A stretch of DNA of 10,769 nucleotides from Bacteroides sp. UBA7333 (GCA_002471195.1 DKPN01000071.1:44786-55554); one strand, 5' to 3'. Positions 1 to 8,402 are shown, counted from the stretch's first letter. Notes: generated from the letters alone by a model not told the origin. Translations and numbers: made by a program.

Positions 1-52
1 ATCTGTAGTTTGTTGATATTTATGTATTTAAAAGTAATGTTTTATAGGCAGT

Positions 53-1300
53 TTACTGATAGCGTATTTGTTTCTTGCCAATCAGACGATCGTAGCGCTC
101 TCCAAATATCCGTTGATACACTAAAATGAGGTATTCATTTTCTGTCTGTGAAAAATTACCCTCGATAGGGCCGCACTCGCCTTTTGTCTTTCCGTTCGGA
201 ACATATAGATATTGATAATTATAAGCACCTTGCTTTAATAGCTGAACCGATTCGTAACATTGTTCTGATGCGTTGTACTTCATTTGTGTTTGGGTATTGA
301 ACTGGTCGTAAGTAAACTCTCCTTCAAGAAATATATTTCCATTTGATAAAGTTTTTTCTACATCCAGCATAAAGTGGACAAAGAAATAGTCGGCATCAAT
401 ATTATCGTCAATAGCATCGTTGTATCTCACTAAAAAACGTCCGTTTTGGTCTTCATCGTATATATAATTGTTGTTGCGCAGCTCATCAATATAGAGGGTA
501 GCATGATAATAAGGATCAAAATATTGTAAGCTTTCTACCTTCATTCCTCCATATTTATTGCTCACAATCTCAAAGCGTCGGTATTCATTTCCCGCTCCAA
601 AAATTAATGCTCTATTGTGCTTATATTGCAATTTATCGGGCGATATATAATTGGGTAAAACATCTTTAGCCATATTGTCGGTTCTATTATTTTGCAGTAC
701 ATGAACTTTCAGTTCTTGTTGTGGATTGCGAATGATATAACCTTTGTGGTGAATATCAAAGTTTACTTGTTGATGATTGTTATTGAAATCTATATCAGTA
801 TTTGAAGTAACACTTGCCGATATCGATACACACTCTTCAGATACACGAAAATAGGTTTTGATAATAGGTTCTTGTAAGTTATCCTCATTGAAGATTGCAA
901 TTTCATAATTGCCAGAAAGTTTTAATTGTATTTTTTCATTCGGAATTTGAAATCGATAGTGAGTATATGCAATGGTAGTATTGACTGATGTTTCGAAATC
1001 ATCAATCGGATTATTATTGAATCCATCTAAATAGTCAAACTCCGAAATATCAGACAAGGTCCAATTTGCATTGCAATGAGATATAACATATTGATAACGA
1101 TTGTACTCGTGCGATAATTGATCGAAAGAGATATCCAAATAGTCGTCGCTATTTAATTCGATGATAGGAGGGAGCTTAAAATTATCATTGACAATAACTT
1201 GTACTGTATGTATATTGGGGTATAATATTTGAGTTCGTTGAGCATTAAGATGAAAGATTGTACTCAAATAGAAAACAATAATCAAAAACAGTGATCTCAT
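53..1300 (-). CDS. Type IX secretion system plug family protein (DUF5103)
   Basis: Predicted exported protein of 415 residues. Residues 1-20 form a signal peptide (basic Arg2, hydrophobic FLIIVFYL core, likely cleavage LNA|Q), so the mature protein enters the periplasm. The rest is beta-rich without further membrane segments. The early motif with HCNANW (about residues 75-80), the YRFQIPN segment, and the end containing RIFGERYDRLIG match my recollection of the DUF5103 family. Its Flavobacterium member is the 'plug' that closes the periplasmic side of the SprA translocon of the type IX secretion system. Length fits the family. It is the last gene of a minus-strand run, 15 bp after mtgA, with no promoter-like element in the gap, so it is probably cotranscribed. 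The family call is firm; whether this organism has a working T9SS cannot be judged because no other T9SS gene lies here. Confidence 0.85.
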   Translation of the reverse strand: MRSLFLIIVFYLSTIFHLNAQRTQILYPNIHTVQVIVNDNFKLPPIIELNSDDYLDISFDQLSHEYNRYQYVISHCNANWTLSDISEFDYLDGFNNNPIDDFETSVNTTIAYTHYRFQIPNEKIQLKLSGNYEIAIFNEDNLQEPIIKTYFRVSEECVSISASVTSNTDIDFNNNHQQVNFDIHHKGYIIRNPQQELKVHVLQNNRTDNMAKDVLPNYISPDKLQYKHNRALIFGAGNEYRRFEIVSNKYGGMKVESLQYFDPYYHATLYIDELRNNNYIYDEDQNGRFLVRYNDAIDDNIDADYFFVHFMLDVEKTLSNGNIFLEGEFTYDQFNTQTQMKYNASEQCYESVQLLKQGAYNYQYLYVPNGKTKGECGPIEGNFSQTENEYLILVYQRIFGERYDRLIGKKQIRYQ

Positions 1301-1315
1301 AGTATGTTTTATTAT

Positions 1316-2047
1316 TTATTTTTTTGATGCTTTTTTCTTCTCTATATTTTTATCTGTTGGTGGTGGAAACGTGGGAACTAAATTCATTAATCGCAGAATT
1401 TGTTGTTGTCGTTTCAAAATATATGAGGAAGGCTTAGCCGAATTAAAGCGAAGAGGGTTGGGGAGTGTAGCAGCAATAAGCGCCGACTGTGCTTTGGATA
1501 GCTTGATGGCAGTGGTGTTGAACTTGTACTTAGCAGCTGCTTCGGCTCCATAGATGCCTTTACCCATCTCTATTGAGTTTAAATATACTGCCATTATGCG
1601 TTCTTTCGACCAAAATAGCTCAATCAGAAATGTAAAATAAACTTCCAAACCTTTGCGAAACCATGATGATTTAGGCCACAGAAAAACATTTTTGGCTGTT
1701 TGTTGACTAATGGTGCTTGCGCCTCTTTTGCGTTTTCTTGTTTTATTCTCCTTTACAGCTTTTTGAATTTCAATATAATCGAAGCCGTTGTGTGTTGCAA
1801 AACGATTATCTTCGGATGCAATGACTGCCATAGAAAGGTTGGGTGATATTTTATCATATGGAACCCATGTATGATGCAATATAGGCTTTTGATTATCCTT
1901 TATTTGCTCGAAATAGCGAATAATCATTAGTGGAGTGATGTAAACGGGGACAAAGCGGTAGATTACAACAGCTGCAATTGACGATATAAATATCGCTATT
2001 GCAGCGTTGCGTATTATTCTAACTATTTTTTTTATTGATATTTTCAC
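1316..2047 (-). CDS. mtgA: Monofunctional biosynthetic peptidoglycan glycosyltransferase (GT51)
   Basis: Polymerises lipid II into glycan strands at the periplasmic face of the inner membrane. It has 243 residues: a basic N-terminus, one membrane anchor at about 15-32, then a single GT51 domain and no transpeptidase domain, the usual MtgA architecture. Motif I is ASEDNRF (77-83) with catalytic Glu79; motif II is GASTISQQTAKN (109-120); then FLWPKSSWFRKGLE and motif III, ERIMAVYLNSIEMG (149-162). Oddity: the position before VYLN is Ala153 (codon GCA), where the family normally carries the second conserved Glu. The C-terminus is lysine-rich. The start codon is GTG, only 5 nt downstream of a TATCTTTG promoter-like octamer; the next in-frame Met (41) lies beyond the membrane anchor, so GTG is the best start. 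It lies 15 bp before the DUF5103 gene. Confidence 0.92.
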   Translation of the reverse strand: MKISIKKIVRIIRNAAIAIFISSIAAVVIYRFVPVYITPLMIIRYFEQIKDNQKPILHHTWVPYDKISPNLSMAVIASEDNRFATHNGFDYIEIQKAVKENKTRKRKRGASTISQQTAKNVFLWPKSSWFRKGLEVYFTFLIELFWSKERIMAVYLNSIEMGKGIYGAEAAAKYKFNTTAIKLSKAQSALIAATLPNPLRFNSAKPSSYILKRQQQILRLMNLVPTFPPPTDKNIEKKKASKK

Positions 2048-2052
2048 AGAAA

Positions 2053-2060
2053 CAAAGATA
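2053..2060 (-). promoter_or_regulatory. Putative -7 promoter element upstream of mtgA
   Basis: On the minus strand the octamer TATCTTTG fits the Bacteroidota -7 consensus TAnnTTTG, in the 36-bp gap between the MATE gene and mtgA. I found no good TTG at -33. The predicted transcription start would fall almost on the GTG start codon, implying a leaderless or nearly leaderless mRNA, or a chance match with mtgA transcribed from the MATE promoter. Confidence 0.4.
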
Positions 2061-2083
2061 GAAAATATCTTACTAAATTGTAT

Positions 2084-3454
2084 CTAATTAGTAGGTAAAA
2101 CAAGTTCCTCTTGTTTTACATCGGCTTTAAATACTTTACCTTTTATAAATATAAACCATATTAAAAGTACAATTCCTTTTATAATTGTTGTGGCACAAAC
2201 AGCCCACCAAATACCTTCGACACCCATACCGATACTGATAAAGAATAACGCAAGAGGAATACGAAGATAATTGCAAGTAATACTTGTAATGGCAGGAGGA
2301 ACCGTTCTACCCAAACCATAGAAAACGCCTTGCATGGTTATTTCGAGCATCATAAATAACTGCGAATATCCATCGATTCTTAGGAATGTACCCCCAGCAA
2401 TGTACGCAGCTTCCTCGGGCACAAAAATAGAGAATATTTCATTGCCATAGAATATAAACAGGAATGTGCACAGAGTACCAAAAATAAGGGTCATTCTTAA
2501 AGTCGTATACCATGAGCGCATTACTCTATGATTATTTCCTGCAGCATAATTTTGTGCGATGAATGTGCTTAGTGCTGTAGAAAAACCTTGAGAGGTATTC
2601 CACGTAATTGCTTCAATCTGGCCACCGGTTGTAAATGTCATTAAACCAATATGGCCACCATGTGCAGAGGCAGTACGACATAAAAACATGTTTACGAAAG
2701 CAAACAGAGTGTTCAAAAGAGCTACCGGCAATCCTAATTTGAAAATTCTGACGGTGTATTCCTTTTTTAGTTTTACGATAAATGAAAAATTGCCTAGTAA
2801 GGTGTCGCGCACACGCAATTGATAGATAAAAATAATAAGAACAAAAGCTTGAGAAATCCATGTGGCATATGCTGCACCATTGGTTCCTAAATCGAACAAA
2901 AATATAAAAATAGGGTCTAAAATGATATTTAGAATCAAGCCCGTTCCACTAATATAAAAGGGTATTTGGCTTCGACCTGCTGCATTATATATCCCAGTGA
3001 AAGCAGCCGATAAAAACACAAAAGGAAGAGCTGTCGAAACAATGCGTAAATAGGAAACAGCATCTTGCGAAATATGTGATTCTAATTTGTAAATGCTAAT
3101 AATAGGATTCGCCAAAATGAAAAGCATGCATCCCCAACATATCGACAATAATAAAGCTATCGTTATATTGTGTGATGCAAAATTTCTTGCATTTACTTCA
3201 TTTCGTGCCCCAATAGATTGTGCAACACTTACTTCTGAGCCTACCTTGTTTAATAAGGATATCGAACTTGACATCCATGTAAGCATACCTACCGAACCAA
3301 TCACTGCTACAGCTTCACTTCCAAGTCTGCCTACCCAAGCCATATCAGTTAGGCTATATGCCATTTGTATGAATGATGTAGCCATGATGGGTAAAGCTAG
3401 TTTGAATAACTGCTTATTAATTGGTCCCTGCGTTAAATTTCTTGTACCTTGCAT
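2084..3454 (-). CDS. MATE family multidrug/cation antiporter
   Basis: Inner-membrane antiporter of the MATE (multidrug and toxic compound extrusion) family, expected to export cationic or amphipathic compounds in exchange for Na+ or H+. It has 456 residues with about 12 hydrophobic segments in two halves. The N-terminal pattern is typical: TQGPINKQLFKLALPIMATS followed by YSLTDMAWVGRLGSEAVA, and there is an internal repeat from about residue 230 (KLGLPVALLN). I start it at ATG 3454 (MQGTRN). The reading frame can be extended to a TTG at 3490, but that codon is inside a TATCTTTG promoter element and would add 12 residues before the conserved start. It follows the exporter operon on the same strand after a 105-bp gap and precedes mtgA by 36 bp. 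The substrate is unknown. Confidence 0.92.
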   Translation of the reverse strand: MQGTRNLTQGPINKQLFKLALPIMATSFIQMAYSLTDMAWVGRLGSEAVAVIGSVGMLTWMSSSISLLNKVGSEVSVAQSIGARNEVNARNFASHNITIALLLSICWGCMLFILANPIISIYKLESHISQDAVSYLRIVSTALPFVFLSAAFTGIYNAAGRSQIPFYISGTGLILNIILDPIFIFLFDLGTNGAAYATWISQAFVLIIFIYQLRVRDTLLGNFSFIVKLKKEYTVRIFKLGLPVALLNTLFAFVNMFLCRTASAHGGHIGLMTFTTGGQIEAITWNTSQGFSTALSTFIAQNYAAGNNHRVMRSWYTTLRMTLIFGTLCTFLFIFYGNEIFSIFVPEEAAYIAGGTFLRIDGYSQLFMMLEITMQGVFYGLGRTVPPAITSITCNYLRIPLALFFISIGMGVEGIWWAVCATTIIKGIVLLIWFIFIKGKVFKADVKQEELVLPTN

Positions 3455-3487
3455 TGAATAGTAATTTAGTCTAAACAAAAATGGGTG

Positions 3488-3495
3488 CAAAGATA
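3488..3495 (-). promoter_or_regulatory. Putative -7 promoter element of the MATE gene
   Basis: Minus-strand TATCTTTG followed by CACCC, matching the Bacteroidota -7 consensus TAnnTTTG. It lies 33 bp before ATG 3454, leaving a 5' leader of roughly 25-30 nt. No clear TTG is present about 20 bp further upstream. It gives the MATE gene, and perhaps mtgA and the DUF5103 gene after it, a promoter separate from the exporter operon. Confidence 0.5.
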
Positions 3496-3559
3496 ATCAA
3501 AACACAAGATGTACTGATGCGATAAAATGTTTTTTAAGATGATTATAGTTTATATTGAT

Positions 3560-4753
3560 TTATTGTGTCATTTTTATACATCGTTTAAACTTCTTTCGAT
3601 AAACAATCACTGCTAATACAAAATAAACCAGAGTTTGAACCAAAAGTGTGGTGTATTCTAAACGGATGTCGGCCATAGTAGCTCCCATTGAATTTAACTT
3701 TACCATTGCCAATGTGGCAGGAGCAGCAGGAAAAATAAAATGTGACATTTTCCAGTACCAAGGCATTAATTCGAGTGGATACGATACACCGGAAAGAAAT
3801 ATCAGGCAAACTGAAAAAAAAGCAATCATCAAAATCGGTGCTTCAGAATCGGTAAACCACCATGATAGTGATAATACAAAAAATGAAGTGGCCAATAAGT
3901 AAGGTATAAACATTATTGTGATGCTTAATGGGTCGCCAATTGAGGGTATACTGTAGATTTTATGTAAAAATCCGGTAAAGAAAAACCCGAAAACACCATA
4001 TATCGAGCAGTATATAAATGTTTTGGCCGACACAACCTTTATGGCCGTTTGCCATAACTTGCTTTTATTGTCAAGGTATTCGTGCAAATTATTTAATTCG
4101 TACTCTTTTCCTGCAATCATAGCAATGACCATCGCTAATGTTTGGAATAGTATCACCATCAATACGGCAGGAATCAGGTATGATCCATATCCTTGTGTAT
4201 AATTATATAAAGAAGTACCTACTGTTGTAATCGGCGACGATAGAGCCACCGCTAATAAACCTTGTGGGGGAAGAAATACTGTTCCATCCATTCGGTAAGC
4301 ATCGTTCATTGCTAGCATAACATTAGCACATGCTGTTTGCAAGGCATCATAATATAAAAATGCATCGGTTGTAATATAAAAGGGATAGGTTACTTTTTCT
4401 CCTTCATAAACTCTTGATTCGAAATTATCGGGAATGTATAGTATGGCTTGTATTTTGTTTTGTTTCATCCAATTTTTAGCTTCTACAAAATCTAATGCCT
4501 CTTTATATACATTTATTTGTGGGGTGGCATCAAGCCATCTAATAAACTGTCGGCTCATTTGTGTTTGCGATTTATCAACAACAGCCACAGGGGCATCGGT
4601 CACAATATTGGGAGCATACATGTAATTATAGAGTAAGCCATACACAAAAATGCCTCCTATCAGTACTAAGAGTACTGCATAACTTCTACTGATTGCTAAA
4701 TATTCGCGAACAATCGTAAAAGATATCAATGAGTTTTTATTCGATTTCATCAT
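3560..4753 (-). CDS. ABC-2 type transporter permease (second of pair)
   Basis: Membrane subunit of an export complex, 397 residues, in the ABC2_membrane_3/YhhJ-like family. Layout: one N-terminal membrane segment (about 24-43); a long periplasmic domain beginning DAPVAVVDKSQTQMSRQF (53-70), the usual 'VAVVD...S' motif of this family; then about five C-terminal membrane segments from 190 to 385. It ends in a basic tail (YRKKFKRCIKMTQ). There is no Walker A or B motif, so it is a permease only. Its first 17 bp overlap the end of the preceding permease, suggesting translational coupling; a second Met directly follows the first, so the true start may be 3 nt later. It is the last gene of the TolC-HlyD-permease-permease operon, and the two permeases probably form a heterodimer. 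No recognisable hairpin terminator follows. Confidence 0.88.
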   Translation of the reverse strand: MMKSNKNSLISFTIVREYLAISRSYAVLLVLIGGIFVYGLLYNYMYAPNIVTDAPVAVVDKSQTQMSRQFIRWLDATPQINVYKEALDFVEAKNWMKQNKIQAILYIPDNFESRVYEGEKVTYPFYITTDAFLYYDALQTACANVMLAMNDAYRMDGTVFLPPQGLLAVALSSPITTVGTSLYNYTQGYGSYLIPAVLMVILFQTLAMVIAMIAGKEYELNNLHEYLDNKSKLWQTAIKVVSAKTFIYCSIYGVFGFFFTGFLHKIYSIPSIGDPLSITIMFIPYLLATSFFVLSLSWWFTDSEAPILMIAFFSVCLIFLSGVSYPLELMPWYWKMSHFIFPAAPATLAMVKLNSMGATMADIRLEYTTLLVQTLVYFVLAVIVYRKKFKRCIKMTQ

Positions 4754-5924
4754 ACTTATGGCTAATTATGGCTTTTTTTAAACGAGGCAATAGTGTTAAT
4801 GCTAGCAATGGATATACAAGAAAAATCACGAGGGATATCCAATAATATTGATACGATCCTTCTGTATAAAGCATGGTTTGCACTATTTCGGTGTAGTGGC
4901 GAATTGGAAATAGATAGCTGGCATCATGTACAATGGGATACATGTTGTCTACCGGAAACGTGATGCCCGATAATGTGGCTCCTAAAGATCCGATCATCGA
5001 TATTATGCTTATAATTAATGCTATGGCAGGGAAAATAGAATATACAAATATAGCTAACGATTGAGTTGCGATGATAAACAGTATAGTAGAGAGAGTCAAC
5101 ATCCACCAACTTCCATAGAATGGAAGATGTAATATCTCAAACATTATATAATTAGCAAAAATGCCTTCTATACAAAAAATAATCGTATAAGGCAACACTT
5201 TAGCAAAAACCGCTATTGCTATATTGCTGTTTGCTTCGACAAGCCATTGTTCACTTGTTTTGAATTTTAATTCTGAGCCCACTACATAGAGTGTAACTAA
5301 TAATATAAGGATTTGAAACAATACAAAAAAGAACGATTGACTGAGGTATATACTATAGTTTAATGCCGGATTGTATACTGGATGATCGGCCGATTGAATG
5401 GGCAGTAAAAATGTTTCGATAGCATCCTCGCTAACTCCCAACGCCTGGGCTTCGACCATAATAGGAGTTACTTCCAATGGTTTTAATGTTGTTTCGAATG
5501 CACCCATTATTTCGCCTCCTACAGCCAATAAAGCATAATGATAGTAGTAAGCTAAAACGGCATTGTTGCCTTGTATTGCATCTGCTTCGAAATTATGTGG
5601 AATAACCAGATATCCATAAATGTCTTTTTTTTGAACCGATCGTCTTGCCTCTATTTCATTTATAAAATGTTTGTCTACTTTTAATATCGGTACGGCTTCG
5701 ATAGTTCTTACTATTGCTCTAGAAGATGCTGTGTTGTCAAGATCTACCACACCAATAGGCAGGTTCTCCATTTCGCCTGATCCAAAGATCGTCGACATGA
5801 AAAATAAGGTAAATAATGGTAAGACAATAGATGCGCCAAAGTAAATTCGACGAGAGACCATTCTATTCAGTTCTCTAAAAAAAACTTTATGAAATGGCGA
5901 TTCCTTTTTTAAGTTTACATTCAT
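4737..5924 (-). CDS. ABC-2 type transporter permease (first of pair)
   Basis: Membrane subunit of an exporter, 395 residues, same family as the next gene but clearly diverged from it. The first membrane segment is at about 28-47, then a periplasmic domain starting LPIGVVDLDNTASSRAIVRT (55-74) and running to about residue 190, where NPALNYSIYLSQ precedes the second membrane segment. About five segments follow to residue 381 (near 195-215, 240-262, 273-294, 297-322, 362-381), then a charged tail. It resembles the YhhJ/YbhR-type permeases that in other bacteria work with a cytoplasmic ATPase and a HlyD-type adaptor; no nucleotide-binding domain is fused here. It starts 6 bp after the HlyD gene and overlaps the next permease by 17 bp, so the set is one transcription unit. 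The substrate is not predictable. Confidence 0.88.
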   Translation of the reverse strand: MNVNLKKESPFHKVFFRELNRMVSRRIYFGASIVLPLFTLFFMSTIFGSGEMENLPIGVVDLDNTASSRAIVRTIEAVPILKVDKHFINEIEARRSVQKKDIYGYLVIPHNFEADAIQGNNAVLAYYYHYALLAVGGEIMGAFETTLKPLEVTPIMVEAQALGVSEDAIETFLLPIQSADHPVYNPALNYSIYLSQSFFFVLFQILILLVTLYVVGSELKFKTSEQWLVEANSNIAIAVFAKVLPYTIIFCIEGIFANYIMFEILHLPFYGSWWMLTLSTILFIIATQSLAIFVYSIFPAIALIISIISMIGSLGATLSGITFPVDNMYPIVHDASYLFPIRHYTEIVQTMLYTEGSYQYYWISLVIFLVYPLLALTLLPRLKKAIISHKYDEIE

Positions 5925-5930
5925 TCTTGA

Positions 5931-6914
5931 TTACATGGATACTAATACTGACATACCCGGACGTAAATCGTCGACTTTTGTAGTTGGATGTGCCTTGATT
6001 TGGAAAGTACGCATATCATAACTTCCTACTTGCTTTGTCGATTTCCAAGTAGCAAAACTACCTAAGGGGCTTATGTAGTATATTTTAAATTCAACATCTT
6101 TTTTGTCAATCGCAGGAATGTCTGCTCTGAAGGTTTCTCCCATTTTGAAATGAGGCAATAGATCTTCTTTTAAATTTAGAATAACATAAATATCATCTAA
6201 AACGACTAAATTCATGATAGGGGTTCCGGGTGCTACCAGCTCACCACGTTTTGGAAATATAGTACATATTTGTCCATTATCGGGAGCTACTAATTTTGCG
6301 TCAACCAACAATGCATTAATCTCGTCAACTGTCCCTATGGCGGCTTCTACCATGTTTTGTGCCGCAGCTTTATCTTCTGATTGGGCACCGGCCAAAGCTA
6401 ATTGATACTGTTCGTGTGCAGCTCTTTCTGCCGCTAATGCACCTTTGTATAAAGCCTCTACTTCATCTTTACGCTGTGACGTTACAACACTATCATTATA
6501 TAACGCAGTGATTCTGTTATATGTGGTTGTAGCTAGCGATAAATCACTTTTAGTTTTATTCCATATTTGTAGTGCAGTGGCAATAATCTGTTTACGTGTA
6601 CCGGCATCAATTTTTTTATTTTCTTCTTCGGCAGCTTGTTTTAACGCATCTACTTGTCTGTACTTAGCCTCTATTGTAGGGCTATTGATGATTACTAAGG
6701 TATCACCTCTACGAACCCAATCGCCCTCTTTTACCAAAAATGTATCTACTCTACCCGGAAGTTTGCCGCTAATTCTGATTTCCGTTGCCTCGGCTTGTCC
6801 TTGAAGTATTAATGGCTCTTTGTGCATAAATATTAGACCTATAGCAGTAAATATTACTACTACCACAAGAAGCACAAAGAATGCTATACTTAAATATTTT
6901 CTATTTGAATTCAT
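5931..6914 (-). CDS. HlyD family periplasmic adaptor (membrane fusion) protein
   Basis: Bridges the inner-membrane permeases and the outer-membrane TolC-type channel. It has 327 residues. An N-terminal membrane anchor lies at about 8-30 (YLSIAFF...IGLIFM). The first lipoyl half follows at about 40-80, with GKLPGRVDTFLVKEGDWVRRGDTL. A long alpha-hairpin, rich in Ala, Glu and Lys, spans about 85-205. The second lipoyl half contains LVAPDNGQICTIFPKRGELVAPGTPI (208-233), and a beta-barrel domain ends in the characteristic LRPGMSVLV (317-325). Order and length are typical of the HlyD/YhiI/YbhG group. It lies 15 bp after the TolC gene and 6 bp before the first permease. Which efflux or secretion substrate it serves is not visible. 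Confidence 0.92.
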   Translation of the reverse strand: MNSNRKYLSIAFFVLLVVVVIFTAIGLIFMHKEPLILQGQAEATEIRISGKLPGRVDTFLVKEGDWVRRGDTLVIINSPTIEAKYRQVDALKQAAEEENKKIDAGTRKQIIATALQIWNKTKSDLSLATTTYNRITALYNDSVVTSQRKDEVEALYKGALAAERAAHEQYQLALAGAQSEDKAAAQNMVEAAIGTVDEINALLVDAKLVAPDNGQICTIFPKRGELVAPGTPIMNLVVLDDIYVILNLKEDLLPHFKMGETFRADIPAIDKKDVEFKIYYISPLGSFATWKSTKQVGSYDMRTFQIKAHPTTKVDDLRPGMSVLVSM

Positions 6915-6929
6915 ATTCTGAATATTTAA

Positions 6930-8348
6930 TTAATTGCTGTAATTATAAAACTGTTCGGGAGTGCCACATAGACTAAGTAGGTTTATTAATGCTATTTCAT
7001 ACTCATAATAAGCAGCGAATCGCGCTGTTTTTACTTTAGCCAATAAGTTTTCAGCATCGATAACTTCGAGTGAAGTAGCCATACCTTCTACGAAAGCTTT
7101 TTTTCGAATGCGTACCAATTCTTCACTCAATTCGATGGTGGCATTTAAAGCAGTCACATTGTCGATTGATTTTTGCATCTGACTGTAAAAGTTATCTACT
7201 CCTACTGCTAAATCATCTTTTGCTTTTTCTTGCCCTAATGCTAATGTTTGTTGTGTTAACTTCGATTGTCTGATCTTTTTTTCACGATCGAGTCCATCGA
7301 ATAAATTCCATGTAAAGCCCACGCCAATTATTAATCGAGGGACAAGGTTACTTTGAATTCCATGTGAATATATTGTTTGTTTGCCAAAAAAAGCAATGTT
7401 GGGCATATATCCTGCTTGGTTAATATGCGTTTGTTCTTTAGCTATGTTTTCTTGTAAATGAAGTAGATTGATTAAATAGTTATTGGTATTGACACTCTGT
7501 ATAAACTCTGATCTTGGTGGCAATGCTTCATTTATAAATAGGGGAGAAGTAGGTACAATATTAAATGTATCACTTTCAATATTCAGGACTGTTTTTAAAG
7601 TGTTTTGAAATACCGATTCATTTTTCAACGATGCTTGTAGCTCTCGTTTAGCTTCATCCATATTCACTTGAGCTAAAAGTCTGCCTGCTTTATCTAACAT
7701 TCCTTTCTCTTCTAGTTTGAGAGCATTTTCATAATGTTTTTTTAATGCATTATAAACTTCTTCATTGACTTTTACTATTTGCTGAGATAATCTTAAGCCA
7801 TAATAAGCTTCTACTAATACCACACGTTGTTCCGCATTAATTTGACCCTTGTTTTCATGAGCCATATCGATTGCTATCTTACCTATCTTTGAAGCCCGTA
7901 TTCTTTTTAGTCCTGAAAAAATTATCCACTCTGCGTTCACATCAATAGTTGTCAAATTGCGAGGCGCCAATGGAAATGCAAGGGTATGACTACCTATTTG
8001 ATTTAAAAAATTAGTGATCAGCTGGTCATTGGGGATAATGCTATGTACAAAATCGACTACAGGATCAGTGAGAGTAGATAAGGATTGTTTAACCTCTATT
8101 TTTTGCGATAAATAGGTGTAAGCTCCAGAGGCTTGCAAACTAGGATACCAAAATGAATTTAGTTTATCGCGTTCGGTTTTTGCAATTTCAATCTCTTTGT
8201 CAGCCATTTTGAGGCTACGACTATTGGTCTGCATTAATTTTACAGCGTCTTCAAAGTTTAGTGTTTGCATACTTTGTGCAAACATATTTGTTGAAATGAC
8301 TAATGAAAATATGGCACAATGAATAAAGACTTTTAAATGAAATTTCAT
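6930..8348 (-). CDS. TolC family outer membrane efflux protein
   Basis: Outer-membrane channel and periplasmic tunnel of a tripartite exporter, 472 residues. The signal peptide covers about 1-24 (Lys2, Lys6, hydrophobic VFIHCAIFSLVI, likely cleavage FA|Q). The mature part starts with LNFEDAVKLMQTNSRSLKMADKEIEIAKTERDK, the usual first helix of an outer-membrane efflux protein repeat. There is a second repeat after about residue 265 with PNIAFFGKQTIYS and a WNLFDG beta-strand motif, matched in the first half by AEWIIFSGLKR. Length and the two-fold repeat agree with the family. It is the first gene of the operon; upstream, toward the divergent MFS gene, I saw only a -7-like TATGTTTT with a short palindrome. 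No regulator gene is adjacent. Confidence 0.92.
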   Translation of the reverse strand: MKFHLKVFIHCAIFSLVISTNMFAQSMQTLNFEDAVKLMQTNSRSLKMADKEIEIAKTERDKLNSFWYPSLQASGAYTYLSQKIEVKQSLSTLTDPVVDFVHSIIPNDQLITNFLNQIGSHTLAFPLAPRNLTTIDVNAEWIIFSGLKRIRASKIGKIAIDMAHENKGQINAEQRVVLVEAYYGLRLSQQIVKVNEEVYNALKKHYENALKLEEKGMLDKAGRLLAQVNMDEAKRELQASLKNESVFQNTLKTVLNIESDTFNIVPTSPLFINEALPPRSEFIQSVNTNNYLINLLHLQENIAKEQTHINQAGYMPNIAFFGKQTIYSHGIQSNLVPRLIIGVGFTWNLFDGLDREKKIRQSKLTQQTLALGQEKAKDDLAVGVDNFYSQMQKSIDNVTALNATIELSEELVRIRKKAFVEGMATSLEVIDAENLLAKVKTARFAAYYEYEIALINLLSLCGTPEQFYNYSN

Positions 8349-8402
8349 ATAAATAGTTCGTTAGTTTTGTTAAATTATAACGTTTAATGATAGAGTTTGT
8401 TC

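Noticed and set aside
3093..3461. 122-codon plus-strand frame opposite the MATE gene
   Set aside because: It lies entirely antisense to a well-supported membrane protein gene, has no recognisable domain, and lacks a promoter-like element.
6445..6804. 119-codon plus-strand frame opposite the HlyD gene
   Set aside because: Antisense shadow of a clear adaptor gene; its composition (Ser/Val/Cys-rich) is what antisense reading of the helical hairpin yields.
7884..7891. A further TATCTTTG octamer on the plus strand inside the TolC gene
   Set aside because: It is antisense within coding sequence with no gene downstream on that strand, so it looks like a chance match. It also shows that the octamer alone is weak evidence for a promoter.
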